64,000 bases of DNA from the NCBI GenBank assembly GCA_947683625.1, contig CANTUR010000239.1, positions 7,049,001 through 7,113,000 of the forward strand. Reading direction: 5' to 3'. Position numbers and translations under genes: made by a program. The notes below the pieces were generated by a model that did no database searches, had not been told where the DNA came from, and saw nothing but the letters and a program-made list of their open reading frames with translations. Source of the stretch: Mallotus nudiflorus. Taxonomy: Eukaryota; Streptophyta; Magnoliopsida; Malpighiales; Euphorbiaceae. This document shows positions 1-11,245 of the stretch, one piece after another. Every line of letters begins with the position of its first letter. Within the stretch, counting starts at the first letter, position 1.

Positions 1-660
1 CCAAATGGACGGGTTAATCTATTGTTGTGCTCATACGCACTTGGCGTATATCCAAGCTCTACAGATTGTAATTCAGCAACGACCATCGTAAGACTCGGCA
101 TCGAGCTCTACTCTTACTATGACTGAGGCTAGCCACCTCAGCTCACTCGCCTCTATTACCATATTATACCCCTTATAAGAAAGCATCAGCATCCTACTCG
201 GACACGACGGACATAAATATTCGAGTACACCCGGGGGGGGACTCTTGATACCATCTAGTATGTTCCCACCTAGTTAGGGGCTCCTTATCCCCTAAATAGG
301 GACACTTTGATTAGCAAGAAAGCAGATCCGTCCGGAATGGGGACTACCCCAAATTGGAGTCCTGAGCACAGAAGGAACACTCTCCTACCAAGCTTATGAT
401 TCACTATCTCACACAGAATCTGACTCCTCCCAATTTTGAGTATTGCTATACATAGAACCTTATACGCCTCACAAAGGGGCATCTCATTCTCACATATTCT
501 AGCTATCTTGTATTTTTCCTACTTTTATTGTCTAACTTAGGCATCAAAGTGTTTGTGGAGACTCTCCCCACCTCTCACCTTACCTTTTGTTTGTGGATTA
601 CAAGATACCAAGCCCAAGAGTTCTAGAAGCCAATTATCAATTATGGACTAAACATCTTCA
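1..660 (+). repeat. decayed LTR-like sequence
   Basis: This stretch is less AT-rich than its surroundings and has no usable reading frame. Near 530-575 it carries a 'gtctaacttaggcatc' motif followed by a pyrimidine-rich run. That motif resembles the transcribed R region of some plant Ty3/gypsy LTRs of the Tat/Ogre group. It probably starts outside the window. No matching second LTR or clear primer-binding site was found, so the assignment is tentative. Confidence 0.3.
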
Positions 661-1760
661 ATTGTTGTTAAACCAAACAATAAATATTTTCAATTATTTA
701 ATAGTAATAAATAAATAAAATTTTCTCCTTTTATATTCTTAAAGATAAGAATTTTATTTTTTTACTTTAATTTGTTTATTAAAATGTTTTAAACTTTTTT
801 TAAAAAAATTATTTGATAGTTATTAATCATCAATTAATATGTAACAAGTTTACAATCTTTATAACGTATTTGTAACATCAACAAAAAAAATGAAAAAAAT
901 AAAAAAATCAGCAAATTAAAACAACAATAAAAACTAAAAACAATAACTAAAATAACAAAACAACAAAAATCAACAAAATTTATGTTGTTGATTGTTAGTT
1001 GTTGATTATCAGTTGTTGATTGCTGTTTCTTTTTGTTAATTTTTTATTATTTTTTAAATTATTTTTCCATTATTAATTACAAAATTAAGGCTATAAATAA
1101 AATTTTTACTTTTATTAGTATTACTGATAAAAATAATATTTTTTATATATCTCATAATTTTTATTGTTTTTTTATTTTTAAAAAAAATCAACAAATATAA
1201 ATAAAGAGAAACAACAAAAACAATTGAAAACTACAATTGAAGTAACAAAAGCAACAAAAAGCAACAAAAGCAACAAAAAATTGCAGTTGTTGATTTTTCA
1301 TCATTAGTTATAAAATTAATATCATAAATATAATTTTTACTTTTATTACTATCAATAATTTCATAAATTTTTTGTTATTTTTATTGAAAAAACAATTATT
1401 GAATACCATGGGTAATTTTTAGTTTAATTTCTAAGTTCTAAATAATTATGAAAAAAATAATTATTGAAGACTATGAAAATTTTTTAGTTTAATTAGCTTA
1501 ATTTTTATATTCTAAATAACAGTAAGTTTAAAATTTTTAAAAAATTGTTATTTAGAATATAAAATTAAATTATTTAAAATATACAAATCAACTTAAATTA
1601 AATATGGTTTCAAAAATAATAAATAAATATAGAAAAAAAAAAGAAGAAAAGATAAAAACAGATAAAACATGCAAATCACCAAAATTTGATTCAAACTTTC
1701 AAAATTAGACCAAATTCAAGACAAAAATGAAAGAGACAAAGATAAAATTGAAAAAAAAAA
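661..1760. repeat. AT-rich region with duplicated CAACA-rich module
   Basis: No gene is seen. Two related modules lie in direct order, roughly 880-1130 and 1195-1350. Each has a run of CAACA/AACAA words, then a complementary GTTGTTGATT stretch, then 'aaatttttacttttatta'. The CAACA and GTTG runs could pair within each module. The layout suggests an old tandem duplication with a period near 300 bases. Confidence 0.4.
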
Positions 1761-1779
1761 ATACACCCAGCCACAAACG

Positions 1780-2470
1780 AAATAAGTGGCGTTGACTGGG
1801 CTATCATGTGAAATTTCCTCTAATTAAAATGCATCTTTAGGCTCATAATTAATTAGAAATTAGGTTAGAGATAGCTTAGACCCATTTAATTAATTAGATA
1901 TAGGCCCAGTTAGGTTAATTAAAATTAATTTAAACTTAACCTATTAAATTTAAGTCTTTTCCATAACTTGTAGATTTAATATCACTTTAAAATTAAAACA
2001 TGTAGAACTAGGCCTACTAATTTAAATGCTTTATAATTTGTAGATTTATGCCCTTTTTTTTAGAATTAAAATAAATAGACTTAGGTTCACTTAATTAAAA
2101 TTAAATAGGAATTAGGCCCATTAGTCTTTAGGGTCACTTGTATATTAAAACATGTAGATTTAGCCAATTTAATTAAAATCAATGTAGATTAGACTAACAT
2201 GGAGGTTGTGAACTTAAATGAATGCATTATTTATATGTATTTTTCATGACTATTTTGCCTGGAGTTAATTCTTTAAATAAGGGTTTATATTAAATTGCAT
2301 GTAAATAAAGGATAAAATAGTAATCCATAAAGTAATTTTAAATGAGCATGAGACTGAAAGAAGTTGGTATTTCGTATCCATAATCTCTTAATTGTGGTAT
2401 TAGCTTTCTTTAGAGAATCGAATACCACCATTTTTTATTTGTCCTAGTCATTACCCTGGGTGGCGACTCC
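1780..2470 (+). repeat. degenerate short-period repeats, possible LTR 3' part
   Basis: Variants of 'aaattaaaacatgtaga' followed by 'ttaggcc' recur irregularly between about 1850 and 2210, as in variable U3 regions of large plant LTRs. At 2461-2470 the sequence TGGCGACTCC resembles the primer-binding site I recall for Tat/Ogre elements. No internal coding region follows, because Harbinger sequence starts near 2581. This is a possible LTR remnant cut off by later rearrangement. Confidence 0.25.
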
Positions 2471-2580
2471 TCATCTTCACGCCATGTCTTTATGACAGTG
2501 GTTAGTGTGTTATCTAGAGCCCTAAGTTCAAACAGTCTCGCAGTTGCTAAAATCACGGACACATACTAAACCCCACCATC

Positions 2581-2873
2581 TACAATAGTAAAAGTGAGTT
2601 TGAAGGAAAATCTGCTTTTTCTAATTATAACAATAGTCAATCAGATGTTATAAAGAAACTCACTACTTTTGTTAACAAGTTGGCTGAAGCTATTAGTTCA
2701 TTTGATGATAGCGAATACAGTTGTTGGGATCTTGTCAAAGAAATACCAAACTTTAATAAGCGTGCACGTTACAAGGCACTTAAATTGCTTAATACTATAG
2801 CAAAGAAGAATGAGTTTTCAAAAATAACTCTAGAAGAACGTTCTAAATTGATTGCTTATGAATTGGAGCAATG
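2581..2873 (+). pseudogene. C-terminal part of Harbinger MYB/SANT-like protein
   Basis: An open frame runs from the edge of the preserved element to a TGA after 'ELEQ'. It encodes about 95 residues. These match the C-terminal part of the plant MYB/SANT-like proteins that PIF/Harbinger elements encode beside their transposase. Typical features are a 'CWDLVKEIPN' core, then 'KRARYKALKLL' and an acidic end. Members of this family are thought to help bind the element ends and bring the transposase into the nucleus. The N-terminal DNA-binding part is missing, so the copy is truncated and has no start of its own. The transposase relic follows about 320 bases downstream on the same strand. Confidence 0.7.
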
Positions 2874-3198
2874 AATTATAATATTCCTTTCTTATGAATT
2901 CTATTATTGTTTTGGTTTTTGTGTGTGTGTGTGTGTTTTTTTTTTTTTTTGGAACTAGTAAAGCATTTTACTAAGTACTTTGGGTGTTTTGTTTAAATTT
3001 AAGATAAGCAATAAATTATGCTATTTTGAGTTTTTTTATTGGTTATTTTTATTTTCATATTAGCTTCTAAGAATGGAGAATGGATTTTATAAGTTTTGTT
3101 TTATAAATTTTCACGAATCAGAACATATACATAGGTTTGTTTATTTTATTTTTCCATCTCAGATAATTTTATTTCTTTTATTTATTAAACTACTTTAG

Positions 3199-4021
3199 GA
3201 TTGTATTGGAGCTATTGATAGTAGCCATATTCTAACAATAATAATTGGACGTGATACAAGCAGCTATTGCAATCATTATGGAACAATTTCACCAAATGTT
3301 TTAGTAGCTTGTAATTTTGATTTGGAATTCATTTATGTACTCAGTGCTGGGAGGGATTTGCACACGACTCTAAAGTTTTAAATGATACTCTATCGAGGAA
3401 TAATGGACTTAAAGTGCCATGAGGTTTTTTTTTTTAATTTATTTTCACTTTTAATATATTTTTACTTGTTTAATTTATTTAGCTTGTTATTTATTGTATA
3501 TGTTAGGTAAATATTTTTTTAGTGGATTGTGGATTTCTAAATTGGCTCTAATTTTTTGCTCCTTTCTGAGCTGTCCGCTATCACCTTCAAACTTTTCATG
3601 GTTAAGGTCGTCATCTTGAAATTTCAAAAGAGTTATTTAACCTTTGTCATGCTTCTTTAAGGAATACAGTTGAGAGATTATTTGGTATATTTAAATCACA
3701 GTTTACCATTTTCAAAATAGCTCCTCCATTTCCATTTACCACATAAGCGAAGCTAGTGTTGGCTTATGCAGGAGTACATAACTTTCTTCAAAAGGATTGT
3801 CGTTCAAATGAATTTTCAGTTGAACCAGATACTAAAATTTCATCATCTTCACATATACCAACTAATCAAGAAGAAGAGTTTGAACCATTTATTGAAACTC
3901 AAGAGCAACAAAGAAATAATGGTAATAAATGGAGAGCAATTATAGCTAATGATATGTGGAGCAATGTTAAGCATATGGATCCTAATGTTGAGCAACTGTT
4001 GTCTATTTCTAGATGTTATTG
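3199..4021 (+). pseudogene. HARBI1-like PIF/Harbinger transposase, broken
   Basis: After an intron-like AG at 3197-3198 the frame reads DCIGAID, the block holding the first catalytic Asp (codon 3217-3219). The block with the second Asp follows near 3365-3395. The third block (NTVERLFGIFKSQF) is near 3668-3710. The C-terminal part is open from 3756 to 4021. These are the DDE nuclease blocks of Harbinger transposases, which cut and join element ends at TTA/TAA targets. All three acidic positions can still be read, but only by changing frame. Frameshifts, stops such as the one near 3745, and a possible AT-rich intron near 3420-3510 break the gene. It cannot make a full transposase. Confidence 0.8.
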
Positions 4022-4432
4022 ACTTTGCCATAACATATTTTAACAAATTTTCATTTTGGTTGTATCTAGTCATGAAATATATTGATCTTCATATAGATTT
4101 TGATATGCTTTTGTCTCAATAAAATAAATATCTTAATTATTAAAAAATTAATTGAAAGCTTTAATTTTATTAATTTTGTAAAAGTTTATTTTTATTATAT
4201 GGGAAATATATTTTTATTGCATATGTATTTATCAAAGTCAATAAAATTTGCTCAATATCTATAAAAGTCTATAAATATCTATAAAATTCTTTTAAAATAA
4301 AGTTTGTGAAAGTTATTGACAAATTCATAAATTCTATAAAATTCATTAAAAGTTTATAAACTTTGTAAAAGTTGTTCACCTAAAAAATGTCTATAAATGT
4401 CTTTTAAAATTCTAATTGAATACACCCCCCTA

Positions 4433-4664
4433 GATCTCAATAAAAAAGAAAGGTAAATTCTAACTGGGAAAGAAAAATTCATATCAATGTAAATAAAATA
4501 AAAATCACAATCTAAAAAAAATAGGAGACTAAATAATAGTAATACTAATAAAATGGGAGCATATCATGGCCTCTTATCCTACTATTTTAAAAAAATTTAA
4601 TGTCAACTGGTCTACATCATTCTCCCATGGGTATAGAAAATTCAATCTTAAATTGTTAAAGTAA
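4433..4664. other. noncoding filler
   Basis: This is AT-rich sequence between the right end of Harbinger copy 1 and a coding-like fragment. I see no frame, RNA gene or clear repeat. Confidence 0.4.
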
Positions 4665-4666
4665 TC

Positions 4667-4862
4667 ATCATTTGAAAATTGCCATAAAAAGAGAAAAGGT
4701 GCAACAATCTTTGCGAAAATCTTCAATTGCATCCTTTATCAAATACTTCCATTGTGTTGGAATATCTTCAACAACCTTCCTATGCAACCTTGTTAGTTGT
4801 TTAACCTTATCTCTACAAGTAGATTCATCATATGCCTCATGAGGTCCATAACATAATTCTCT
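4667..4862 (-). pseudogene. unidentified coding-like exon fragment
   Basis: On the minus strand a frame stays open for about 63 codons and ends in TGA (complement of 'tca' near 4670). Its composition is protein-like: 'CRDKVKQLTRLHRKVVED', then 'IPTQWKYLIKDAIEDF'. It is charged, probably helical and unlike the AT-rich filler around it. I do not recognise the family. It lies between two Harbinger-type repeats, so it could be a captured gene piece or an exon of a degenerate element. No start codon or splice site could be fixed with confidence. Confidence 0.35.
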
Positions 4863-4864
4863 TA

Positions 4865-5325
4865 TGTTATATTTGGTTCAATTTTACTAATAAATTTATT
4901 TCATTTTCATTCATTTCCAAATGAATTTTTATTAATCAAGTGTCTTCAAATGAATACTTTATGAAATTCATTTGAAATGAACTGTATATTTTATTATAGT
5001 GTGTTTTGAATAAATTTAAAATTCAAGTGAATTTTTAATTTTCGTAAAAAATACCCTTTTAAAAAGAAAGATATCTTTGAAAATAAAAATAATGAGAGAT
5101 ATTCTAGTCATTTTAGAAATATAGACTTAAAAGTTGTAGAATTTATTTGGAAATTCCAACCATTTTGTTAGAATTTGATATAGTTAGAATCAATTCCACA
5201 AATTAAAAAATTTGAAATTACAAATGAATTTTACAACATATTCATTTAAACCAAACACACATCATTTGAAATTGCAAATGAATTCCATAAAATTTTATGG
5301 AATTCATTTGAACCGAACACACTAT
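4865..5325 (-). mobile_element. Harbinger MITE, deletion derivative, inverted
   Basis: The left half ('tttggttcaattttactaa...', then 'aaaaaataccctttt') matches the reverse complement of the right end of the element at 5469-23106. The right half matches the reverse complement of its left end, including the 'ttgtggaattcattt' blocks. The unit is therefore the two ends joined with the genes deleted, lying in minus orientation. Both tips have drifted and no clean TTA target duplication can be read. Confidence 0.65.
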
Positions 5326-5374
5326 TACATTAATAATATAGACAAGACGCATCCAAGGCTTCCCTTTTCCTTTA

Positions 5375-5468
5375 CCCCTTGTTTGGTTCAATTCCACCAA
5401 GAAATTCATTTCATTTTCAAATGAATTTCAAATAGAATTAATTTCCAAATGAATTCCAAATTCATTTA
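5375..5468 (-). mobile_element. outer Harbinger MITE, left part
   Basis: This starts after a TTA with CCCCTTGTTTGGTTCAATTC and matches the complement of the right end of the larger Harbinger element. It stops at the TTA (5466-5468) where that element begins. The matching other part is 23107-23272. The MITE was therefore probably split by insertion of a larger relative. Confidence 0.6.
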
Positions 5469-5867
5469 GGGCTTGTTTGGTATAAATGAATTCCACAAAT
5501 TTTTGTGGAATTCATTTGCAATTTCAAATATTGTGTTTTGTTTTAATGAATAACTTATAGAATTCATTAGCAATTCCATGTTTTTAAATTTGTGGAATTC
5601 ATTATAACTATATGAAATTCTAATGAAATTGGTGGAATTTGCAAATGAATTCCACAATTTTTAAATCAATATTTCTAAAATGACTAAAAATATCCTCATT
5701 ATTTTTATTTTTTTAAAAAAACTCATCTCTCACTGCCTCTCTCATTTCTTTCTAGTTAATGGCTTAATGCTACATACCTCTCTCAGTACCTCTCTCGTTG
5801 TGCAAATTGAATCATATCTGCTCAAATTGAAACATCTCTTCTTAAATTCAAGGTACTTTCAACAAAG

Positions 5868-5872
5868 ATTCT
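5868..5872. repeat. target site duplication ATTCT (left)
   Basis: ATTCT directly precedes the LTR that starts TGTCATAACC and is repeated exactly at 17255-17259 after the other LTR. Confidence 0.9.
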
Positions 5873-8625
5873 TGTCATAACCCGAAACCCGAGGGCACGT
5901 GACCGACACTAGGGAATGGGAAGGCATAAGGTCCTAGAAACCCGTAGTAAGCCTAAAAGAAAAGAAAAATAAAACCTTATAATTTTAAAACTTTATTTTA
6001 AAATAGAGCACAAAATCAAACTTAAATCATTATACATAAACGTGGTGTATATAAATTAAATACACAAATATACTTAAGTCATACAATTCATAGTATAGTT
6101 ACTACTGCAGCTTCCTAGAACATTACAACAGTACAGCTTACAATGACCTACATAAAATGGCTGGTGATGAAGAAATCCGGTGTGGAGGCAGTCCAAGGTC
6201 GAACTCCCAAGCTCCTGAAAAAAAATAAATTGAGGGGAATCAGACCTCACTGAGTAAGTCAATAATAAGAGCTATACGGTTTGAAAACCATAAAGTGATA
6301 GTGAAAATAATTTATAATATATAGATATAGCTTTTGAAAAATCTCGGTAGAACCCTAAACCCAAAGTTCTAATTGGCCAACCGGGCCCACTTATCCCAGC
6401 TAGACTATCGGTCCCCGAGAGCAAAGGCATCAACCGAGGCACCAAGTCGCAGTCATTCACTTAATCCAAATATATGGCATTGGCGGTCCCCGAGAGCTAG
6501 GGCATCAACCGAGGCACCCATCCCAGTCCATTATTAAACTTCTAATCATTGGCGGTCCCCGAGAGCATAGGCTTCCACCGAGGCACCCGTCCTAGTCCAT
6601 CATTCACCAGTCATATATAATTCGGATCCACCTCTCAATCTCTACCATGTGCACACGGTCCTAGTGAAGCTCACCAGGTAGCCCGTTCTACCAAAATTTC
6701 TCAAAATTGATTTTTAAATAAATAAAATGCGTTTTAAACCTTAAATAGCAGCATTAAATTAAATAAATCATTTAATATTAACATAAAAATATGAGCGCAT
6801 GCATCTTTAAATAAAACACACTCACATATCATATTATCGACTTACAAGATGAATGAGAAGGTTGACGACCATGCGTCTGCCTCGATCTCACGGCTTCTGC
6901 TCCAATATGCTCTAAAAAGAAATTAACAAATCGATTTTAAAACATGTCTATGAAATTGAAATCGATAATCAACAAAAATAGTGAAATTCTAAACTGACTC
7001 TAGGAAGACCGGATAAGACTCGATAGATAGGAAAAAGCCTAATTAACAATAGAAATTTATGGAAAATATCACATTTTACGAAAAAATCTATCAAAATTTC
7101 GGTAGAGTCTCCTCTGTAAAACGGACATCTCTCTACCATAGGTAGAGCCATTCCTGCATAGGAAACGCACTTCTAATAATTCGCACACATTCTACACTCG
7201 GGTCGGCTCTCCAACACAGTATTAGCCCGACCGAGTTCACAACTTAATTCTAACTAATAAATTCATGAGAATTTTACTTTCATAAATAAACCTTAAAATC
7301 ATATTTAAAATGTAACATGACACTTAATTAAATTTAATTAGACATAAATATATATAAAAAAAACCCATAATTTCCAACATTATACATTATTCTTAGAATA
7401 TGCATATATATTTCATAATTAATATAACTACCAACAAAAACCTTAATTAAAACCATTATACCAAATATGCTAAATACAACCATATATTCAATTTTTGTTA
7501 CCAAAAATAATATATTATACATATATATATATAAAATATTTGGGAACACTATTCAAAATTTACATTACTTAATTAAAATATCAATTAATTTATAAAAATC
7601 GTCTAAACCTCTTAAATATTAATAAAACTATCTAAAATATATGTTTAACTATAATTAGCAAAAATTTACATTTTTACCCCTAAATACATAAATTACATAA
7701 TGTATTATTAGTATTAAAATTTGCTTAAAAAAATTATATAATTATCTAAAAATTATTTTCTCAACATTAAACTTCTTAATATAATTAAAAACATAAAATC
7801 AACTAATAATTTCTTCCAAAATATAAATTTAACTTAATTATTCACATTTGACAAAAACTTAAAAATAATTATAAAAATAGTATAAAAATCACAAAAATTA
7901 TAAATTAAGTTATTAAATTAATAACATTTAATATTAATACCAATTATCAAAATTTCATAATTTTTTTTTAACAATAATTTTTGAAATTAATAAAATATGC
8001 AAAATTCACAATTAACACAATAATTTTCTAAAATCTTAAATAAAATTAATATACTAAGAATAATTAACTATAATTACTCTAATTACTAATTACACCTAAA
8101 AAATAGAATAACATCAAAAAATAAAAAAAAATATCAAATAAAATTCTAGAAAAATCAAGTAATTCACCAAAAAATTCCAAAAATTAAAACCAACTTCAAT
8201 ACATACTAAACAACCCTAACTAACCTAAGATCTACCAAGGACAAGCAAAAAAATCAAAAGAAGAAAGAAGGGATCAAGTGAGTGTTACTCACTGTCAAAC
8301 TGAACGAAGGGGAAGGGCGGAAGAGCTTGCTGCCACCGAAAAATGGAGTAGCACAGGCGGGGCAGAAGGCAGCGACAGGCGGAGGGATGAAGTTGGCAGG
8401 GGTCTGTCGTGCGAAGGAGGAAGGCTTGCTGTCTGGTGAGGAAAGAAGAAGCGCTGCCACGCGAGGAAGAAGAAAGGCAGCAGCAGCAACAACCAGGAAG
8501 CTTCAGTGCACTGCAGCGATGGAGTCTCAAGTGGTGGAGGAAGCGGCACAGGGAGAGGAGAGATGGTAGGGGGAGTCGGACAGAATGAGGGAGGGTTGGT
8601 AATGGTGGTTTGATGCTGTGTATGA

Positions 8626-8690
<65 letters not shown>

Positions 8691-8909
8691 GCCTAAAATA
8701 ACAAGATTAATATAAAATAATTTACACTTACAAAATAGTCAAATAATAGTTAGTTTTATAGGAAATATAATTCACTAAGGTAATAATTACATAACCATAA
8801 CATAATAATATAGCTATCTAATTAACAATTATTTAATATAATTTAAAATTATTTACTAATAATGCAAACTAAATGATTACTTTATTTAAATAAAACGTAG
8901 GATATTACA
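5873..8909 (-). repeat. 3' LTR of the Tekay-like element
   Basis: It runs from TG to CA on the plus strand and is the downstream LTR for the minus-strand element. Three degenerate direct repeats of about 70-85 bp, each with 'ggtccccgagag' and 'accgaggcacc', lie near 6411-6590. A GC-richer block at 8290-8600 is followed by a (TA)n tract at 8651-8687. The small open frames in the GC-rich block differ between the two LTRs and are not taken as genes. Confidence 0.9.
8651..8687. repeat. (TA)n microsatellite inside LTR
   Basis: This is an uninterrupted TA tract. It lies where the LTR TATA region could be, upstream in element sense of the GC-rich block. The matching site in the other LTR is greatly expanded. 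Confidence 0.8.
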
Positions 8910-8922
8910 GTCTCCCCTTCTT
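8910..8922 (-). other. polypurine tract
   Basis: On the minus strand AAGAAGGGGAGAC directly abuts the 3' LTR. This is the expected position and composition of the plus-strand DNA primer. Confidence 0.8.
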
Positions 8923-8974
8923 ATATGAATTCATCCCCGAATTCAAGAAAAGAAAGAAAAGAAGAATTACAAGG

Positions 8975-9172
8975 CTAAGAAGGAAAGAGATACGGGAAAG
9001 AAACTCGCATCTCAGCTTCAGTTTCCCAAGTGCAATCTTCAGCAGAATGGTTACTCCATAACACCTTCACCATTGGTATCTCCTTAGTCCGCAACTGTCG
9101 AATTTGGCGATCTACAATCGCCACTGGGTACTCCTCATAAGTCAGATCGTCGCTAAGCTCTACGGCTTGAGG
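8975..9172 (-). pseudogene. chromodomain of the polyprotein
   Basis: This is the last part of pol, in the same frame as integrase and ending at TAG (8975-8977). It reads 'YEEYPVAIVDRQIRQLR', a few residues with a conserved Lys-Val, then 'LWSNHSAEDCTWETE'. This is the usual pattern of the integrase-linked chromodomain in chromoviruses, with an aromatic start and the W..H....TWE core. In this family the domain helps target integration to particular chromatin. A TAA at 9173-9175 separates it from the integrase C-terminus. Confidence 0.8.
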
Positions 9173-9175
9173 TTA

Positions 9176-10312
9176 CAACACATGAGATGGATCAAGAACG
9201 TATTTCCTCAGCATGGACACATGAAATACAGGATGGATTCTCGACAGTTCTGGTGGTAACACCAGCCTATATGCCACTTCGCCCACTCTAGACCAAATCT
9301 CAAATGGTCTAATGTATCTAGGAGCTAGCTTACCCTTCTTGCCAAATCTCATAACTCCTTTCATTAGAGACACTTTCAGGAACACCATGTCTCCAACCAT
9401 AAAGGATACATCCTTCCTCCTAGGGTCAACATAGCTCTTCTATCTGCTGAAGGCTGTTTTCAATCTCTGTTGTATAATAGGGAACTTCTCTGAAGTCACT
9501 TGCACTAACTCTGGTCCCGTTAACTCCCTTTCACCAATTTCCCAACATAAAGGTGATCTACACTTCCTATCATATAGTGCCTCATATGAAGCCATCTCAA
9601 TGCTAGCGTGATAGCTATTATTGTAGGCAAACTCAATCAGTGGCAAGTGTGAATCCCATTGTCCTCCAAAGTCCATTACACATATCCTCAGCATATCTTC
9701 TAACGTCTAGATGGTCCTCTCTGACTGACCATGCTTCTGAGGGTGGAAGGTTGTACTGAAATCCAATCTGGTACCTAAGGCCTTATGTAACTCTCGCCAA
9801 AAGACTGAGGTGAATATGGCTCCTCTATCCGACACTATACTCACTGGTACTCCATGTAGGCAAACAATCCTATTGACATAAAGTCTCACCAGTCTATCAG
9901 TAGAGTACGTCTTCTTTATTGGTAGAAAGTATGCTGACTTAGTTAGCCTATCAATAATCACCCATATTGCGTCATAACCTCCAGTAGTCCGAGGTAACCC
10001 AAACACAAAGTCCATAGCTATCATGTCCCATTTCCATTCGGGAATTGGCATAGGCTGTAACAATCCCGAGGGTCTCTAATGTTTAAGCTTCACTTGTTGA
10101 CAAGTCAGACATCTAGACACAAATTCTGTAATGTCCCTCTTCATTCCATTCCACCAATATGTATCTTTAAAGTCATGATACATCTTGGTAGAACCTGGAT
10201 GAATACTATAAGCAGAAAAATGTGTTTCTTCCATGATTTCCTTCCTCAAGTTGTCAACATCTGACACATAAATCCTAGTGCCTAATCGCAACACACCTTC
10301 TCTGTCAATCAC
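9176..10312 (-). pseudogene. integrase region of pol
   Basis: Integrase joins element cDNA to chromosomal DNA. The N-terminal HHCC zinc finger is visible (SIHPG, MYHDF, then CLTC near 10090-10210). The catalytic core follows: first Asp in AMDFVFGLP, second in SDRG, Glu in GQSER. A C-terminal part with 'KLAPRYIRPFEI' and 'PVFHVSMLRKY' comes next. All visible metal-binding and DDE residues are kept. TAG/TAA-type stops near 10073, 9704 and 9437 cut the frame, but no frameshift is needed from reverse transcriptase to chromodomain. The stops fit C-to-T decay of CAG, CAA or TGG codons. Confidence 0.85.
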
Positions 10313-10354
10313 AAAGTCCCTTGACTGCCCTTATTGCACTTCATATATAACCCT

Positions 10355-11194
10355 CTACAACTGTGGGTCTCTATTCTGAGCTGCCTTAACTCGATCCAAG
10401 TATATAGATTGTACCCTGAATTGAGCTAAAAGGCACTTCCGAGTAACTGCCATCTGTAACCCTTGATCAATCAACCCGTGCAATTCTTTAACAATGGGCC
10501 TCCTTTCTGTGCTGATGTGGGCAAGAGTACCTGCAGACTTCCTACTCAAAGCATCAGTAACAACATTCACCTTGCCTTGATGGTATAAAATGGAGCAATC
10601 ATAATCTTTAAGAAGTTCCATCAATCTTCTCTGCCTCAAATTCAAGTCCCTCTGCTGGAAGATATATTTCAAGCTCTTGTGACCAGTGTATATCTCACAT
10701 GTCACCCCATACAAGTAATGCCTCCATATTTTTAAAGCAAATACAACGGCTACCATCTCTAAGTCATGAGTAGGATAGTTTTGCTCGTGCTTCTTCAACT
10801 GCCTCGAAGCATAAGCAATTACTTGGCCATTTTGCATCAACACATAGCCCAATCCTACTCTGGAAGCATCACAATACACTGTATACCCTTCATTTCTAAA
10901 AGGCAAAGTCAAAATTAAAGCTGACGTCAATAAATCCTTCAATAACTGAAAGTGCTCTTCGCATCTGTCTGTCCACACAAATTTAGCACTCTTCTGGGTC
11001 AATCTTGTTAAAGGTGCTGCAATTTTAGAAAAGTCCTTCACAAATCTCCTGTAATAGCCAGCTAGACCCAAGAAACTCCGTACTTCTCTAACTATAGTCG
11101 GCCTCGGCCACTCCGTAATAGCTTCTATCTTCTTAAGGTCCACTTGTATGCCATCCCTAGAAACCACGTGGCCTAAAAATGCCACCTGATTCAA
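10355..11194 (-). pseudogene. RNase H and connection region of pol
   Basis: The part after the RT palm reads 'VAFLGHVVSRDGI', then 'FLGLAGYYRRFV', then the RNase H domain from 'YCDASRVGLGYVL' through 'HDLEMVAVVFALKIWRHYL'. RNase H removes the RNA template during reverse transcription. The Asp of YCDAS and the Glu of LEM are present. The third acidic residue, normally Asp in a YTDHKSL-like block, is Gly here (codon 10682-10684). The domain should therefore be inactive. It is open over about 280 codons, the longest open stretch in the element. Confidence 0.85.
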
Positions 11195-11245
11195 TCAGAA
11201 CTCACACTTTGAAAACTTGGCATACAACTTGTACTCCCTTAAAGT

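Larger units (their letters stand above)
2581..4431 (+). mobile_element. truncated PIF/Harbinger element, copy 1
   Basis: The element has a MYB-like relic, then a transposase relic, then a right end at 4415-4431 whose complement starts AGGGGGGTGTATTCAATT. Subterminal repeats of 'ctataaatgtctttt' type (4250-4400) are typical of such ends. No matching left end was found, so the 5' side is lost. Gene order (MYB then transposase) is opposite to the copy at 5469-23106, and the ends differ, so these are two separate Harbinger lineages. Confidence 0.6.

Noticed and set aside
8282..8651. Overlapping open frames of 80-118 codons on both strands in the GC-richer block of the LTR, repeated at 16387-16751
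   Set aside because: They lie inside LTRs, change frame between the two LTR copies, have low-complexity Pro/Ser/Leu or Gly/Glu composition and match no known domain.
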